Assembly: GCA_019155185.1 (NCBI GenBank)
Contig: CM032816.1
Location: forward strand, 13,912,854 to 13,976,853
DNA: 64,000 nt
Direction: 5' to 3'
Source of the DNA: Beaufortia kweichowensis
Lineage: Eukaryota; Chordata; Actinopteri; Cypriniformes; Gastromyzontidae
Below are positions 51,801 through 59,604 of the stretch, one piece after another (position 1 is the stretch's first letter; the number at the start of each line of letters is the position of its first letter). The notes below the pieces were generated by a model that did not search any database, was not told the DNA's origin, and saw only the letters and a program-made list of their open reading frames with translations. A program made the position numbers and the translations under genes.

Positions 51801-54593
51801 GTAAAAGACCCTTCTCTCTCGGGGAAGGGTGCGCCCAGGGAATGGCCTCATGAGGTTTTTCCTGAGGGGAAAGGCCTCATCTGCCACAAAGACATGGGGC
51901 TGGGGTCCTCTGTGGTCAGCTCCTGGGAGAGGATGGTCAGGTGGCAGTTGGAGGGTGCCACCACGGAGTGCCTGGCCAAAGGCTGAGTTAGCCAGAGTCC
52001 CACCATCACTCGTCCGTCCATATGCCCCGACATCAATCACCCGGAAGCAATACCTTGCATCTGTGATACACCGTGATGTGATAACAAGTTAATATTCATA
52101 AAATATGTGTTTGTGATAATGCGCAGCGTTTAATGAAATTGCAACCTTCATGGTGTAAGATAATATTAAGGTAGGGGAACCAAAGAAAGCGGAACCAAAG
52201 GGCAGGTATCGTTGTGCTTTCTGCGGTACCCGAGGTGTGGGCGCCGTCCTCTTCTCTCATACAGAGATTGATATATGAAGAAGGCGGTTCGCTCTTTCAT
52301 TAAGCTGACTAAACTATCCTGTTTTCCAGGTTAGAGTACTCTGTAAAACCTGTTTCTTCCTGAAGTGTATGTGATGATGTGAAACTGTGACGGGTTGGTT
52401 ACGTAATATTTGATGTGTGAAACAGAGTTGAAGAACAGCGTGTATGTCGCATGGGAAAAAGGGTTTGTAACAATGGCTAGCAACTATATAGCAGATGTAT
52501 ATTGAGGCTGAATGTGTAAGTTGGTGTATTAATATCCTCACTCCCTGATAATGTTTTGGTTTAGTGTTTCAGGGTATCCTGACAGGTTACAAGTTAAATA
52601 CATTTCCCTATGTGCATTATTCATGTTGTGACTCTAAAGTCATTTAAATATTCAACGCATTACAGCCAAAGAGGGTTTATGATTCACATTGTTGTATTAA
52701 TATTAATAATTATATATTTATATATAATTATATAGTTTAAAACATGATTAATTCCTATGATGTTATTGCACTTTAAAGAAAGAGTGATGTTGATTGTTGC
52801 AAAGACATGATTATTTTGTGAATATGATTGTGAAAGATGTCATCCATTGATGTGATTAGTAAAAAAAAAGAAGGAAAACTCTATTGAGGTGTTAAAATTG
52901 AAATGAACACAAATGGACTCTGACACTGAAACATGTTTGCACAAGAGGAAATGTTATTGTTTTCTACCATAATTTGATAATTTGTAATAAATTGATACAG
53001 AGATTGACATATGAAGAAGGCGGTTCGCTCTTTCATTCGCTGACTAAACTATCCTGTTTTCCAGGGCTGTCACCCAGGAGACTTGAGAGTGTTGAACCCC
53101 AGTCAAAATCATTTGATACTGTAGTTTCATTAGTTTGAGACTCGTAACACATCCACAACAGCAAGGAGAACTAAGGAAACCGTTCCCTTGTAGTTGTGGA
53201 ACTGGGATCCGGTGTTGGGGGTTGCTTTTATCAGGACGTGCTTGCCGTCCAGTGCTCCACAGCAGAGTGGGAAGTTCCACCTCTCCTCAAAACCCTCTGC
53301 AATGGACCTCCATTCGTCTGTGGAGGGCACAGCCATGAACTCTTCCACTAAGCAGTCCCAGATTGCAGTCACCACGTCTGGGACAATCTTGCAGACGGTG
53401 GAGACACCAACACGGAAGCTGCTGGCGATTGTCCTGAAGGAGTCTCCAGTGGCAAGATATCTGGAAGATAGAGAAAATAAAAAAAATTAAATAAACATCG
53501 TTACAAATGCAGATTGCAATTCCATATTAGCAAATATAAATTTATAATACTGGTGTTTGTGACGTTTTCATTTCTTTTTAATTTTTTTAATTTTTTAATT
53601 TTTCTTTTTAATTTTTTACAGTTTACAGTGCCCTTAATACTTTAACCTATATTTAGCATTTGCTCTGATTTGTTTGCTACATTGCAAAAACAGTCTTTTA
53701 ATCAATATTATAATATTGCAGTTCCCTGCACAATTCAAAACCCACTTTGACTGTTGTAGACTAGATAATTGCCATTTCATTAAAGTGTTGTATGTGTAAT
53801 TGTGTGTTTAGAAGAATGAGAAGACTGTATGTCTGTGGAGTCATTAATTACTTGTAATCACACATAATATTAAATGATTTACTGACCGGAGACAAATGGA
53901 CAGGCGCTCTGCAGGTGGAATAGAGCGCCTGTAGTTGGTGTCCTGGAGGAAATCCTCCCACCGACATCGGGACAACAGGTCATCAAACTGGGACGGCTCA
54001 ATCGGAGAAGTACCGCTGAAAGCGGCCGTCATCCAGGCGCAGCTCCTGGAGGAGTTGGTGAAACTCACCAAGCTGGAGTGCGCCTCTGAAGTATCTGATG
54101 GACCCAGACCTGCACGCCCGAACGAATCTACGCCGTTTTTCAGCCTTCCATAGCACATAAAGCGCAGCTACTCTCTCAACGAAATCCAAGTCAGCCATTT
54201 TGCAACGTAACTGGAGACGCAAGTTTCACGTGCGAATGAAGCGAATTTCACGCGCGAATGAAGCGAGTAAACTCAAAATGTTCACGCGTCATTCGCGTTT
54301 GGTGTGAACGCAGCATTAGGCACTGTAGACCCTCTGAGGGATAACTTGACAAAGATTTCACTTAGAATAAATAGTGGGACAATATATATATATGTTTACA
54401 AATACTTGGTTGCGCCACCTGACATTTTGTAGGTGAGGAAGTTAAAAATACAGTCAAAAAATGAATTTAAACAGCTGTTCACTAAATACATCTCACAATA
54501 AACCAAATGAAATTCAATTCTAGTTCAATGACAACAGTTGTTTATTTAAACTTTTACATTCTCTCACCTTTTTCTTTTAGTGGAGAGACTCAT
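33898..54593 (-). CDS. Fish NLR-C (NLRC3-like) receptor: FISNA, NACHT, five LRR exons
   Basis: A cytosolic innate-immune sensor of the NLR-C family expanded in teleosts. Ten coding exons on the minus strand join with consistent GT-AG edges and phases: 54593-54568, 39745-39638, 39494-39437, 39007-38803, 38708-36953, 36695-36522, 35291-35118, 34829-34656, 34367-34194 and 34075-33902, with TGA at 33900-33898. The total is 3,024 coding bases (1,008 codons) without a break. The N-terminal part carries the fish motif SPEPSCVSLK, then FISNA, then NACHT, then leucine-rich repeats. The last exon ends at a strong donor (GTGAGT). I saw no further exon, so either it reads into the adjacent TGA or a downstream exon (such as B30.2) is lost or outside the repeat array. 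Coding intron 1 holds a 13.3-kb Harbinger element. Confidence 0.85.
33902..34075 (-). CDS. NLR exon 10: last visible LRR exon
   Basis: 174 bp, phase 2 to 2, one LRR pair: IRDEGFVALTSALRSNPSHL then LDLRYNKAGDSGVKLISDLL. It is more diverged than the other LRR exons, as expected for a C-terminal ribonuclease-inhibitor-type repeat. It ends CTACT followed by GTGAGT; without splicing it stops two bases later. Confidence 0.8.
34194..34367 (-). CDS. NLR exon 9: LRR
   Basis: 174 bp, phase 2 to 2, with LTEKSCSSLASVLRSNSSSL and MNNNLQDSGVKLISDGLK. It is nearly identical to exons 7 and 8 and lies exactly 462 bp from exon 8. Confidence 0.85.
34656..34829 (-). CDS. NLR exon 8: LRR
   Basis: 174 bp, phase 2 to 2. 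Almost identical to exon 7, together with its intron, at a 462-bp spacing. Confidence 0.85.
35118..35291 (-). CDS. NLR exon 7: LRR
   Basis: 174 bp, phase 2 to 2. Begins SVCNLTEKS-like after the split codon and carries the same NNNLQDSGVKLISDGLK repeat. Confidence 0.85.
35577..36430. mobile_element. Insertion in the NLR intron between exons 6 and 7, probable transposon fragment
   Basis: The LRR-unit intron sequence follows the 462-bp pattern until GATGTTGGTCTACAG at 35576, switches to unrelated sequence (CTGCACAAGTTGGCTGAGGT and on), and resumes LRR-unit-like intron near 36430. The inserted sequence resembles the end region of a fish LINE, but I cannot name it. Confidence 0.45.
36522..36695 (-). 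CDS. NLR exon 6: first LRR exon
   Basis: 174 bp, phase 2 to 2, LSVCDLTEKSCSLLASVLRS onward, ending KKPKCKLKKL. It is the least identical of the repeat-type LRR exons and shares only parts of the flanking introns. Confidence 0.85.
36953..38708 (-). CDS. NLR exon 5: FISNA and NACHT ATPase exon
   Basis: 1,756 bp, fully open, phase 1 to 2. FISNA occupies about the first 60 codons (EIYTELYITEGWSGEMNNEH). The NACHT domain follows with Walker A GVAGIGKT (about bases 38421-38398) and Walker B LFIFDGLDE about 65 codons on. Then come TSRPAA (sensor 1 region), a winged-helix part (SFVHLSVQEFLAALFVF) and the helical NACHT-associated domain. All nucleotide-binding residues look intact. The apparent stop just after KTSRKAE is in the intron: the donor GTGAGT lies inside GCTGAGTGAG. 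Confidence 0.92.
38803..39007 (-). CDS. NLR exon 4
   Basis: 205 bp, phase 0 to 1. Encodes ELEHKIISLMKKELKIFKTL, an acidic run (EREEEEDEDQ) and LKKMKQTDLANKLQT, a helical segment regular in fish NLR-C proteins upstream of FISNA and death-domain-like in position. Confidence 0.88.
39437..39494 (-). CDS. NLR exon 3
   Basis: 58 bp, phase 2 to 0, encoding NTTDGVKSTKRKHMDTIFQ. Short linker exon with clean AG and GT edges. Confidence 0.75.
39638..39745 (-). CDS. NLR exon 2
   Basis: 108 bp, phase 2 to 2. Carries SPEPSCVSLKSDRSMEPPLK, the repeated N-terminal peptide typical of teleost NLR-C proteins, of which other family members have several tandem copies. Only one copy is seen here. Confidence 0.88.
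39746..41001 (-). other. NLR coding intron 1, proximal part
   Basis: No exon recognised. Repeats the motif GTCAGGTGG-CGC near 40240 and 40755, which pairs with GCGCCACCTGACATTTTG at 54413 on the far side of the Harbinger insertion. An older repeat may therefore span the insertion point. Confidence 0.4.
41264..42475 (+). pseudogene. Harbinger MADF-BESS DNA-binding protein, four exons, one frameshift
   Basis: Harbinger elements of this type encode a Myb/MADF protein that helps the transposase bind the element ends and enter the nucleus. Exons: 41264-41393 (MADF start LIVAVCGHPELYDTSLYFY), 41522-41783 (CRKKWKSLRDTYLKERRKEV and KRWKYSAVLSFLDP), about 41959-42070 (GSFDVSEPGSPLPESAAAS) and 42210-42475 (proline/arginine-rich linker, then a BESS motif ELFLLSLVPSLQRLPPQTK and a stop). 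Edges are GT-AG. Exons 3 and 4 only continue exon 2 if its second half is read in another phase, so a one-base indel lies near 41670. Other residues look well preserved. Confidence 0.82.
43000..43566 (+). repeat. ERV 5' LTR
   Basis: Starts TGTGGAAAATATTC and ends AAAGTCCAACA. TATA-like TATAAATA at 43367-43374 and polyadenylation signal AATAAA at 43482-43487 give a plausible U3-R-U5 layout with transcription starting near 43397. Confidence 0.9.
43569..43586 (+). promoter_or_regulatory. ERV primer-binding site, tRNA-Trp type
   Basis: TGGTGACCCTGACGTGAT starts two bases after the LTR. It matches the complement of the 3' end of vertebrate tRNA-Trp except for one base (T for C at position 10). 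Avian sarcoma-leukosis viruses use the same tRNA. Confidence 0.8.
43839..44295 (+). repeat. Four 114-bp tandem repeats in the ERV leader
   Basis: Units start at 43839, 43953, 44068 and 44182 with GTTGTGTGTAAAAGTCCGTA and include GGAAGTAAATCGGACG and GGGTTGTAGCGGTGGTTACA. They are nearly identical and have no reading frame. Their place between primer site and gag is where packaging, dimerisation or translation signals sit in retroviruses. Confidence 0.9.
44542..44974 (+). pseudogene. ERV gag-like region, broken
   Basis: A start at 44542 opens about 43 codons and stops near 44672. A second frame (44666-44974) continues with basic, helical sequence (KIREVEKRAQNKLIRHTKEK). Position right after the leader suggests gag, but no capsid motif was recognised. 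Confidence 0.4.
45290..45730 (+). pseudogene. ERV nucleocapsid knuckle and protease remnant
   Basis: CSVCGASDYLGRDC at 45302 follows the CX2CX4-X4C zinc-knuckle spacing, with tyrosine where histidine is usual. A frame starting at 45569 includes PLLGRDLLVELE, like the C-terminal end of a retroviral protease. Stops and shifts separate them. Downstream to 46200 there are only short frames and an A-rich tract near 46155; the reverse transcriptase appears deleted. Confidence 0.5.
46225..47382 (+). CDS. ERV Pol remnant: integrase C-terminal half fused to a TARG1/OARD1-like macrodomain
   Basis: One open frame of 385 codons. Residues about 33-190 are the end of a retroviral integrase: SQAKVERMDLTLK (region of the catalytic glutamate), LPLALMATRS, GLTPFELFTGRRFPGP and an SH3-like tail (FRRKWNAPRWSKPYKV, WFHLSACV). 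A charged linker of about 45 residues follows. Residues about 238-380 form a macrodomain: YRTGDLFL, AHCVSADCAYGAGIAKQFK, LIFHLITK and PRLGCGLDRL, in the order and spacing of the cellular ADP-ribose-protein hydrolase TARG1 (OARD1). In that enzyme a lysine in the ITK segment and an aspartate in GCGLDR are catalytic; they are present here as K310 and D351. The known family reverses mono-ADP-ribosylation on glutamate and aspartate. A role for this copy against host PARP-based defence is inference. The D,D part of integrase and RT are absent upstream, and the true N-terminus is unknown. Confidence 0.85.
   Translation: MAQRWRHEATRYCLCQAKRECSVSGGVGTASEVLHRSPSQAKVERMDLTLKLQLAKICAQTKLNWLAALPLALMATRSTVNRVSGLTPFELFTGRRFPGPAGVLTTECVEPLSHAVYFDKLTSLVKTFSRQAPTPTQTGKEWVRLRIFRRKWNAPRWSKPYKVAARTSHCIQVHGKGDTWFHLSACVDCDPPSRSLSDTRLDLSSQVQEREDTERTEQQEQAYNFPNSVNSNCPKQQIQLSYRTGDLFLTPDSEPLAHCVSADCAYGAGIAKQFKQKYGTRKVVSQNKQPGDCAVTKEDDGRLIFHLITKQNCGDLPTYDCFTESLTHMRNWCVENNIKSVSIPRLGCGLDRLDYQRVKEILSKVFTDVDIQITIYSLGTEREDV
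47605..47883 (+). pseudogene. ERV env leader and start of surface subunit, broken from env by a frameshift
   Basis: Contains a basic start and a hydrophobic segment (VLGVIGVIALIVVGIATTV), fitting an uncleaved-type leader or signal anchor, then HHREKRD, a possible furin site. It stops at 47881 and overlaps the next frame by 16 bases. A single-base shift near 47866-47870 separates it from the rest of env. Confidence 0.6.
47868..49046 (+). pseudogene. ERV envelope: surface remainder and transmembrane subunit, gamma type
   Basis: 392 codons open. A furin-like site RGRRR lies near residue 153. In the transmembrane subunit IQNRMALDMLLAERGG is the position of the immunosuppressive-type helix and CSMFGESCC is the CX6CC motif that bonds surface and transmembrane subunits in gamma-type envelopes. 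A membrane span (VMSVLMSVATFLAILVTCG) is followed by cysteines and a tail with PPPY, a late-domain-type motif. N-glycosylation sites (NLT, NTT) are present. The surface part is short. The frame lacks its own leader, which sits in the previous frame, so env is inactive as read. Confidence 0.8.
49060..49072 (+). other. ERV polypurine tract
   Basis: CAAGAGAGGGAAT runs up to the 3' LTR start at 49073 and would prime plus-strand synthesis. Confidence 0.7.
49073..49635 (+). repeat. ERV 3' LTR
   Basis: Matches 43000-43566 except for the small differences near 49283-49303. It is followed by the duplicated ATTT. Confidence 0.92.
49746..49996 (+). repeat. Tandem duplication inside the TATT-flanked element
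   Basis: About 98 bp starting TATTTACTTTGTGTTGCGCT occurs at 49746 and again at 49899, with one visible substitution (AAGC/AAAC). Confidence 0.85.
51042..51480. other. No gene seen; Harbinger internal spacer
   Basis: AT-rich sequence between the TATT-flanked element and the transposase 3' end. It contains short TATAGTATAG repeats near 51130. Confidence 0.4.
51480..54198 (-). pseudogene. Harbinger DDE transposase (HARBI1-like), frameshifted and split by an LTR-like insert
   Basis: First exon 54198-53887: start MADLDFVERVAALYVLWKAE, helix-turn-helix region FDDLLSRCRWEDFLQDTNYR, then a donor GTCAGT; one frameshift lies near 54010. Second exon from 53460: TGDSFRTIASSFRVGVSTV, FPLCCGALDGKHVLIKAT (first catalytic D), LVLLAVVD. 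The exon is cut at 53153/52058 by a 1.09-kb insert and resumes with RYCFRVIDVGAYGRTSDGGT (second D), PLPGADHRGPQPHVFVADEA and RLSRARLVVENAFGILSSQW (catalytic E). A second frameshift follows near 51715. The DDE triad residues survive although the gene cannot be translated as a whole. Confidence 0.88.
52062..53149. mobile_element. LTR-like insert in the transposase, CATC duplication
   Basis: 1,088 bp from TGTGATACACC to CTCGTAACA (plus strand), flanked by CATC at 52058-52061 and 53150-53153. Removing it and one CATC restores the transposase phase. A block of about 70 bp is repeated inside in direct orientation (about 52260-52329 and 52995-53064, with GAAGAAGGCGGTTCGCTCTT). A four-base duplication and TG...CA ends fit a retroviral-type LTR or a small element with short direct ends. 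Confidence 0.75.
54316..54567 (-). other. NLR intron 1, distal remainder
   Basis: Short intron stretch between the Harbinger element and NLR exon 1. Confidence 0.6.
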
Positions 54594-54620
54594 TGTGAGT
54601 TTAGTGTCACCATCGACTTC
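54568..54620 (-). CDS. NLR exon 1 with start codon (coding 54593-54568)
   Basis: Acceptor TTTGCAG precedes 54620, so there is an upstream non-coding exon. The ATG at 54593 opens MSLSTKRK and ends in phase 2 at donor GTGAGAG. MSLS is the usual start of fish NLR-C proteins, and the phase matches exon 2. Confidence 0.8.
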
Positions 54621-55254
54621 CTGCAAACAAAATCCTGTATGTTATTTGGATGTCACTTTATTTCACAGTCCCGTTCTATCAAACCCATAGTGAATACATA
54701 TAGCAGTGGTGTAAAAGTATGGCTTTAAAATGTAGAAAAGAAAATGTGTTTATCTGTTTTATTCTGTCTTAAGGTATTGTAGCAGATAGATCTTATAATG
54801 TAATAATGCCGTATAAAGCTAAAAAAAGAGAAAATCACACAATTATTACATCAAAATCCTTCAATCCTGAAACTTCTCTAGAATCCATCTCAAGACTATG
54901 GGTGTGTCTTGTTACTGGTTTCAAGAAGAATATTTTAATGTTGGTTTTATTCACAAAACTATAACAACACATAGAATGTCAATCACTTCATTTAAAATCA
55001 ATCTGCTCTTATATCTCAACTTCAATTGGATGTGTTTTGTTACTGGTTCATAGAAGAACATTTAGAAAACTAGAACACAACAAACCTATTGAAATGTAAC
55101 GAGTGGGAAAAAGCTCACAAATCCTTACAAAGATAGATAAATCCACCAGCACCATATGACGTACTGCAGTTGTTTTTACATCTTTTACTCTCAAAGACTT
55201 GATACACTAAATATCTCTCAACAGAAAACCTGTCTAACATCCAACATAAAGAAA
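54621..55254 (-). other. NLR leader intron, proximal part
   Basis: No exon or element recognised. Confidence 0.4.
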
Positions 55255-56166
55255 CGTCTCAGGTTACGTATGTAACCCTTGTTCCCTTTCAAGGGAACTC
55301 AACGCTGCGTCAGCGAATGACGCTATGGGAACGCCTTTGCGTGACCGCGTCTGAAGCACGTGTGCAAGATTGCTGAATGGCTAGACTGAACGTCAAGGGC
55401 GGGTGACGTCAGGACCAGGAAGCTATAAAAGAGCGTGGAACGCACACACATTTAGCGTAAAGTGCCGAAGCTGTGCCCAGGCATGCAGGAGTATGGCCGG
55501 AAGACGCAGCGTCTCGTTCCCTCTCAGGGAACAAGGGTTACATACGTAACCTGAGACATTCCCTTTCAAGGGAACTCAATGCTGCGTCAGCGAATGACGC
55601 TATGGGAACGCAATCCCAACGTCGCCGTACGAGCAAGTCCCTGGAAGTGTGAATCCGTAGAGCACAATAAGAGGAACTACCTCAACAGGTTAAGCGTAGA
55701 CCCTGGCTCGCAAGCCAGAACGCCATAAGGGAGTGAGACGGCGAGATTTCCTGGCTGTTTACAACTACTCCGAGAAGGCCCCTAAGGGCAAGATATGCAG
55801 GACCTCAGTCCTGATACAAGTACACCCAAGAAATACACGGCGAGATACACTGGCCGGTAACCAAATAAGCCGTAAAAGCGATGGGCTCACCCTCCGGGCC
55901 CCCGGTGAAAATCCACAGGAGCGGAAACCCAAGTGCAGGTAGCTGGCGCTCAAGCCAGGACCACAAAGATGGAAACACACAGCTGGCCAGTGTCCAAGTA
56001 CAAGTCGACCCCTCAGGGCCGAGGTGCATGGGAACCCCTGGCACAAGGTCCTGGCCCTCAAGCCAGGCCCCAAAGAGGACGAGAGACAAGACCCTACTTG
56101 CCGCAAGTCAAATGAATAGAATACACAGCGAGATTTCCTGGCTGTCATTTGTAGAAAACAAGCCCC

Positions 56167-57039
56167 TCAGGGCTGCAGAACATGGGCACCTGGCGTGGAA
56201 GACAGGTCCAAGTCATAAAAACGCACGAACGTGAGCGGCGAGGACCAGCCGGCCGCGTTACACACATCTTCGAGTGTAGCCCCTGACCTTAAGGCCATAG
56301 AGGCCGCCATACCCCTAGTTGAATGAGCTTCGACAGACAGTGGAGACTGCTGTCCAGAGGCTCCGTAAGCCAGTGAGATAGCCTCGACTATCCACCTGCT
56401 AAGAGATTGTTTGGTCGCCGGCACCCCAGTGCTGGGAGGACCAAAACATACAAACAACTGCTCAGACTTTCTCAAGGGAGCAGTTCTGTGGAACGATAAG
56501 TCCAGTGCTTGCACTGGACACGAAAGGTTAGCTTTCTCCTGGTCCGAATCCTGGAAGGGAGGAGGACAGAAGGCCTGCAACGTGATGTGCCTCGGCACAT
56601 TGGTGGGTACTTTCGGTACATAACACTCTTTAGGGTACAGAAAAGCCTTAACCATGCCTGGGGAAAAAGCCAGGCAAGAAGGAGAGACTGAGAGAGCTTG
56701 GAGATCACCAACTCTCTTCAGGGAAGATACTGCCAGCAAGAACACGGTCTTGAGGGTCAGAAATTTGACCGAAACGGCCTCAATGGGTTCGGCTGCCTGA
56801 ATGGTTTGAATGCACACCGCGGTAAGGCGGGCAGACATGACCCTCGAGTCCCATTCTACGCCTAGGAAAGTTATTCTCTGAACTGGAGAAAGTGAACTCT
56901 TCTTGGCGTTCAGCCGTAACCCCAACTCCTTCATGTGAGCGAGAACAACATCTCGATGTTGGACCGCTAAGGCTTCTGACTCTGCCAGAATAAGCCAATC
57001 GTCTATGTAGTTCAATATTCGAATGCCCCGTAAGCGCAA
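56167..57039 (-). pseudogene. DIRS RT C-terminal end fused to tyrosine recombinase
   Basis: One open frame of 290 codons. Residues 1-75 hold the RT active site ILNYIDDWLILAES and FLGVEWDS. The sequence then jumps to recombinase (LKTVFLLAVSSLKRVGDLQA). The recombinase C-terminus has AHSTRGMAASMALRSGATLE (HxxR) and WSSPLTFVRFYDLDL (candidate nucleophilic tyrosine). The fusion point near residue 85 marks an in-frame deletion. Confidence 0.85.
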
Positions 57040-57595
57040 TGGCGACAGGGCAGCATCTACACATTTGATAAAGGTGCGAGGTGACAGGGCTAGACCGAAG
57101 GGGAGAACCCGATATTGGTGCGCTTACTTCAGCGAACCTCAGGAACTTCCTGTGCTTTGGTAGGATGGAGACATGGAAGTATGCGTCTTTCATGTCTATT
57201 GTGACAAACCAGTCCGCAGAACGGATTTGAGACACAATCTGTCTGAGTGTAAGCATCTTGAACTTCAGCTTCTTTACTGAAAGATTCAGGGTGCACAGAT
57301 CTAGAATAGGCCGCAAGCCTCCATCCTTCTTGGGAACTATGAAGTAGCGGCTGTAGAAGCCCGCTTCTCTCTCTGGAGGGGGAACTACCTCTATGGCCCC
57401 CTTTGCCAGGAGAGTCTGTACTTCGTGTTCCATGACCAGAGCTTGGTGGGGACCCACCGTGGTGGACACCACCCCTTGGAACGCAGGCGGGTGTGCCCGA
57501 ACTGAATCGTATACCCGAATTCTACTATGCGTAGAACCCAACGTGAAATGTTTGGCAGAAGTTTCCACCCTGCCAGGTAGTTCACAGGAGTTCAA
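56780..57595 (-). pseudogene. DIRS reverse transcriptase, N-terminal half
   Basis: Motifs in order: EVQTLLAKGAIEVVPPPERE, FYSRYFIVPKKDGGLRPILD and DWFVTIDMKDAYFHVSI with catalytic aspartate. The correct phase is lost near 57120 and resumes in the frame of 57039-56167. Confidence 0.85.
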
Positions 57596-58003
57596 CCCCC
57601 TCGGGGCTGGTGTCTGGTCGTACGTTTAGAGTGTTTGGCGGAGGTTCATGCGCCGCCAAGTGAGCCACTGTGGGAACCAGCCCCTCGGGACTGGTATGAA
57701 GTTGTAGATTTTTTGCGTTTGGCAGAGGTTTGTACGCTGCCAGGTAAATCGCTGGAGGAGCTGGCATCTGGTCTTAAGTCATGTATTAAGTCGGTACCCA
57801 GAGCTGATATTGCTGGGGTACACGAGAAGAGAAGCCGCCATCGCCTGAGTATGGTACCCTGGACGCCAGCGTCCCGAAGCAGGGCGCGGGAACAACCCCG
57901 AGCATCTAGAGAAGGGTACGGGACGGGACCGGGCGCCGTATGATGAGGCGTTATCCGGTCCGCTCCCAGGGGGCTTTGCGGGGACAGTCTGACGCCACAG
58001 CAC

Positions 58004-59042
58004 TCAGGTGCCCCGCTTCTTGGTCCCCGCCGTCTTAGCCTGAATAACGGCCCTCAGGTCCGTTTTCAGCTGGGAAGGGCGGGGCCGAGAGTGCCTCCCA
58101 GAGCCCCACTGACGCTGCGGTGGAGCTCGGGAGGAAACACTCTCCTTCTGCCTACCTCGGTAAGCAGAGGTGGAGGGCTGAGGCTGCTCCCGCCCAGCAG
58201 CCTCAGCACCCCGATGACGGCAAGGGATAAACTGCGAGAAAGCCGCAGCCTGGCTCTTCGCTTCCCGGAACCTGTCGACGACGGAATTGACCGCATCGCC
58301 GAACAGGCCCCCAGGGGACAGCGGGGCATCAAGCAGCAAGGTCTTATCGGCTGCTTTGATGTCAGAGAGGTTTAACCATAGGTGCCTCTCCGTAGCCACC
58401 AAGGCAGACATGGATCTGCCCACTGCCTTGGCCGTTTCCCGGATGGCACGGAGAGACACATCAGAGAGACACGCAGCTCCTGCAAGGCTTTGATGGGAGA
58501 ACTGGGGCTTTGAGCGATGATGCCGAAACCGGGGACAGATAGCCCACAAGCGTCTGCTCCACCGCTGGCATCACGTCATACCCATGCTCTGTTGCCCCCG
58601 CAATGTTTGAATAATCTGACGTACGGGGACTGTGAACACGGGCCGAGTAAGGTCTGTTCCACGAACCTGATAGCTCACTATGCAGGTCGGGAAAGAAAGG
58701 TAAGCCCCGGCGGTGAGGTGGCGTTTTAGGCTTAAGAAAGCGCTCATCCAGCTTGCTAGGCTGGCGAGAGCTTTCAGCTTCAGCGGGCCAGTCGAGCTTG
58801 AGCTGGGCGACAGCCCGCGTTACCACCTCAACCAGCTCTTCATACATGGGGGGACGCTCACTTTCCCCCGTGTCCACGCTCTGCACATCTCCCTCCTCAG
58901 AGGAAGACAGCAGAAAGCGTGGACTCACTCCACCGGCAACAGGAACTGCAGAACGGGCCTGTTGACCGAGATGGAGAGAAGACGAAGCGGAGAGGGGAGG
59001 AGAAAGGGCCGGGCCCGTCTCCATCGCATCTGCTAAGTCCAT
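58004..59042 (-). pseudogene. DIRS gag-like ORF, one frameshift
   Basis: Two frames: 59042-58461 starts MDLADAMETGPALSPPLSAS and has PPMYEELVEVVTRAVAQLKL. 58549-58004 continues with LRAIRETAKAVGRSMSALVA and a basic, serine-rich tail. This is the usual DIRS ORF1 layout in fish. The break lies near 58480-58550. Confidence 0.78.
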
Positions 59043-59133
59043 TTGCGATCCCCATGACTTCAGACGCGGTCACGCAAAGGCGTTCCCATAGCGTCATTCG
59101 CTGACGCAGAGTTGAGTTCCCTTGAAAGGGAAC

Positions 59134-59548
59134 TTGCTCACATTTGCTCTTTAAACTGTGCAGTGTCTCATATTATTGTGATGAACTGTATTTATGTGCT
59201 TTAAATGTCCTGATCTACAATAGAGATAATGCTTTCACTTTTATTCTTGTTTTTCTCGTTTGAATGACGTCAATAATCCTGTTTTAAAAGACAAACAGTC
59301 TGTTTAACTCTTTAACAATCCCCTTTCGTTTTTTAGCAGATAACAATGTCATTAAATGTTTTCTTTTGTAACATGTGACACACAGTCTTGTGTTTGAGTT
59401 TGTTCCTCTGAACACAGAAAAAAATCAATATTATACACAATAATTTCTAGTTCTTATAAATACATGAACGAATGAACTTGATGTAAACTAAGTGCAGATC
59501 AAATCACGTAAATATCTAATTAAACAATGAAAGATTTGTGATACTTAC
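59134..59548 (-). other. NLR leader intron, distal part
   Basis: AT-rich intron without recognised features up to the donor at 59548. Confidence 0.45.
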
Positions 59549-59600
59549 TGTCTTTATGTATTTTTGTATCGTATAATCCAGCGCAAAATGACTCCTGCTG
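59549..59600 (-). other. Probable 5' non-coding exon of the NLR gene
   Basis: Minus-strand sequence ends AAATACATAAAGACA at a strong donor GTAAGTAT. The start is not certain; it lies just downstream of the element at 59605-59616. It would splice to the acceptor before 54620. Confidence 0.5.
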
Positions 59601-59604
59601 TAAT

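Larger units (their letters stand above)
41002..54315. mobile_element. PIF-Harbinger (ISL2EU/PIF-type) DNA transposon carrying nested insertions
   Basis: Terminal repeats of about 21 bp read TGCTGCGTTCACACCAAACG inward from both ends, and the flanks are TTA (40999-41001 and 54316-54318), the usual Harbinger target. Inside are a plus-strand MADF-BESS gene on the left and a minus-strand DDE transposase gene on the right, so the two genes converge. About 9.4 kb of later insertions separate or interrupt them. Both genes are frameshifted, so the element is dead. It sits in coding intron 1 of the NLR gene. Confidence 0.92.
55255..59133 (-). mobile_element. DIRS-type retrotransposon with internal deletion
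   Basis: DIRS elements use reverse transcriptase and a tyrosine recombinase instead of an integrase. Inverted ends of 76 bp pair 55281-55356 with 59058-59133 (GTTCCCTTTCAAGGGAACTC inward). A further inverted/direct block at 55531-55615 (GGGTTACATACGTAACCTGA) is the internal complementary region of this class. Genes run right to left: gag (59042-58004, one frameshift near 58500), RT (57595 to about 56840, one frameshift near 57120), then recombinase (about 56720-56167). RT is joined directly to recombinase, so RNase H and the methyltransferase-like region are missing. Confidence 0.9.

Noticed and set aside
55733..56234. Plus-strand ORFs in the DIRS region
   Set aside because: Opposite strand to the element's genes, overlap its untranslated end, and encode no known domain.
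57582..57943. Short ORFs between DIRS gag and RT
   Set aside because: Duplicated low-complexity linker (LAAHEPPPN / LAAYKPLPN-like) in shifted frames; no independent gene evidence.
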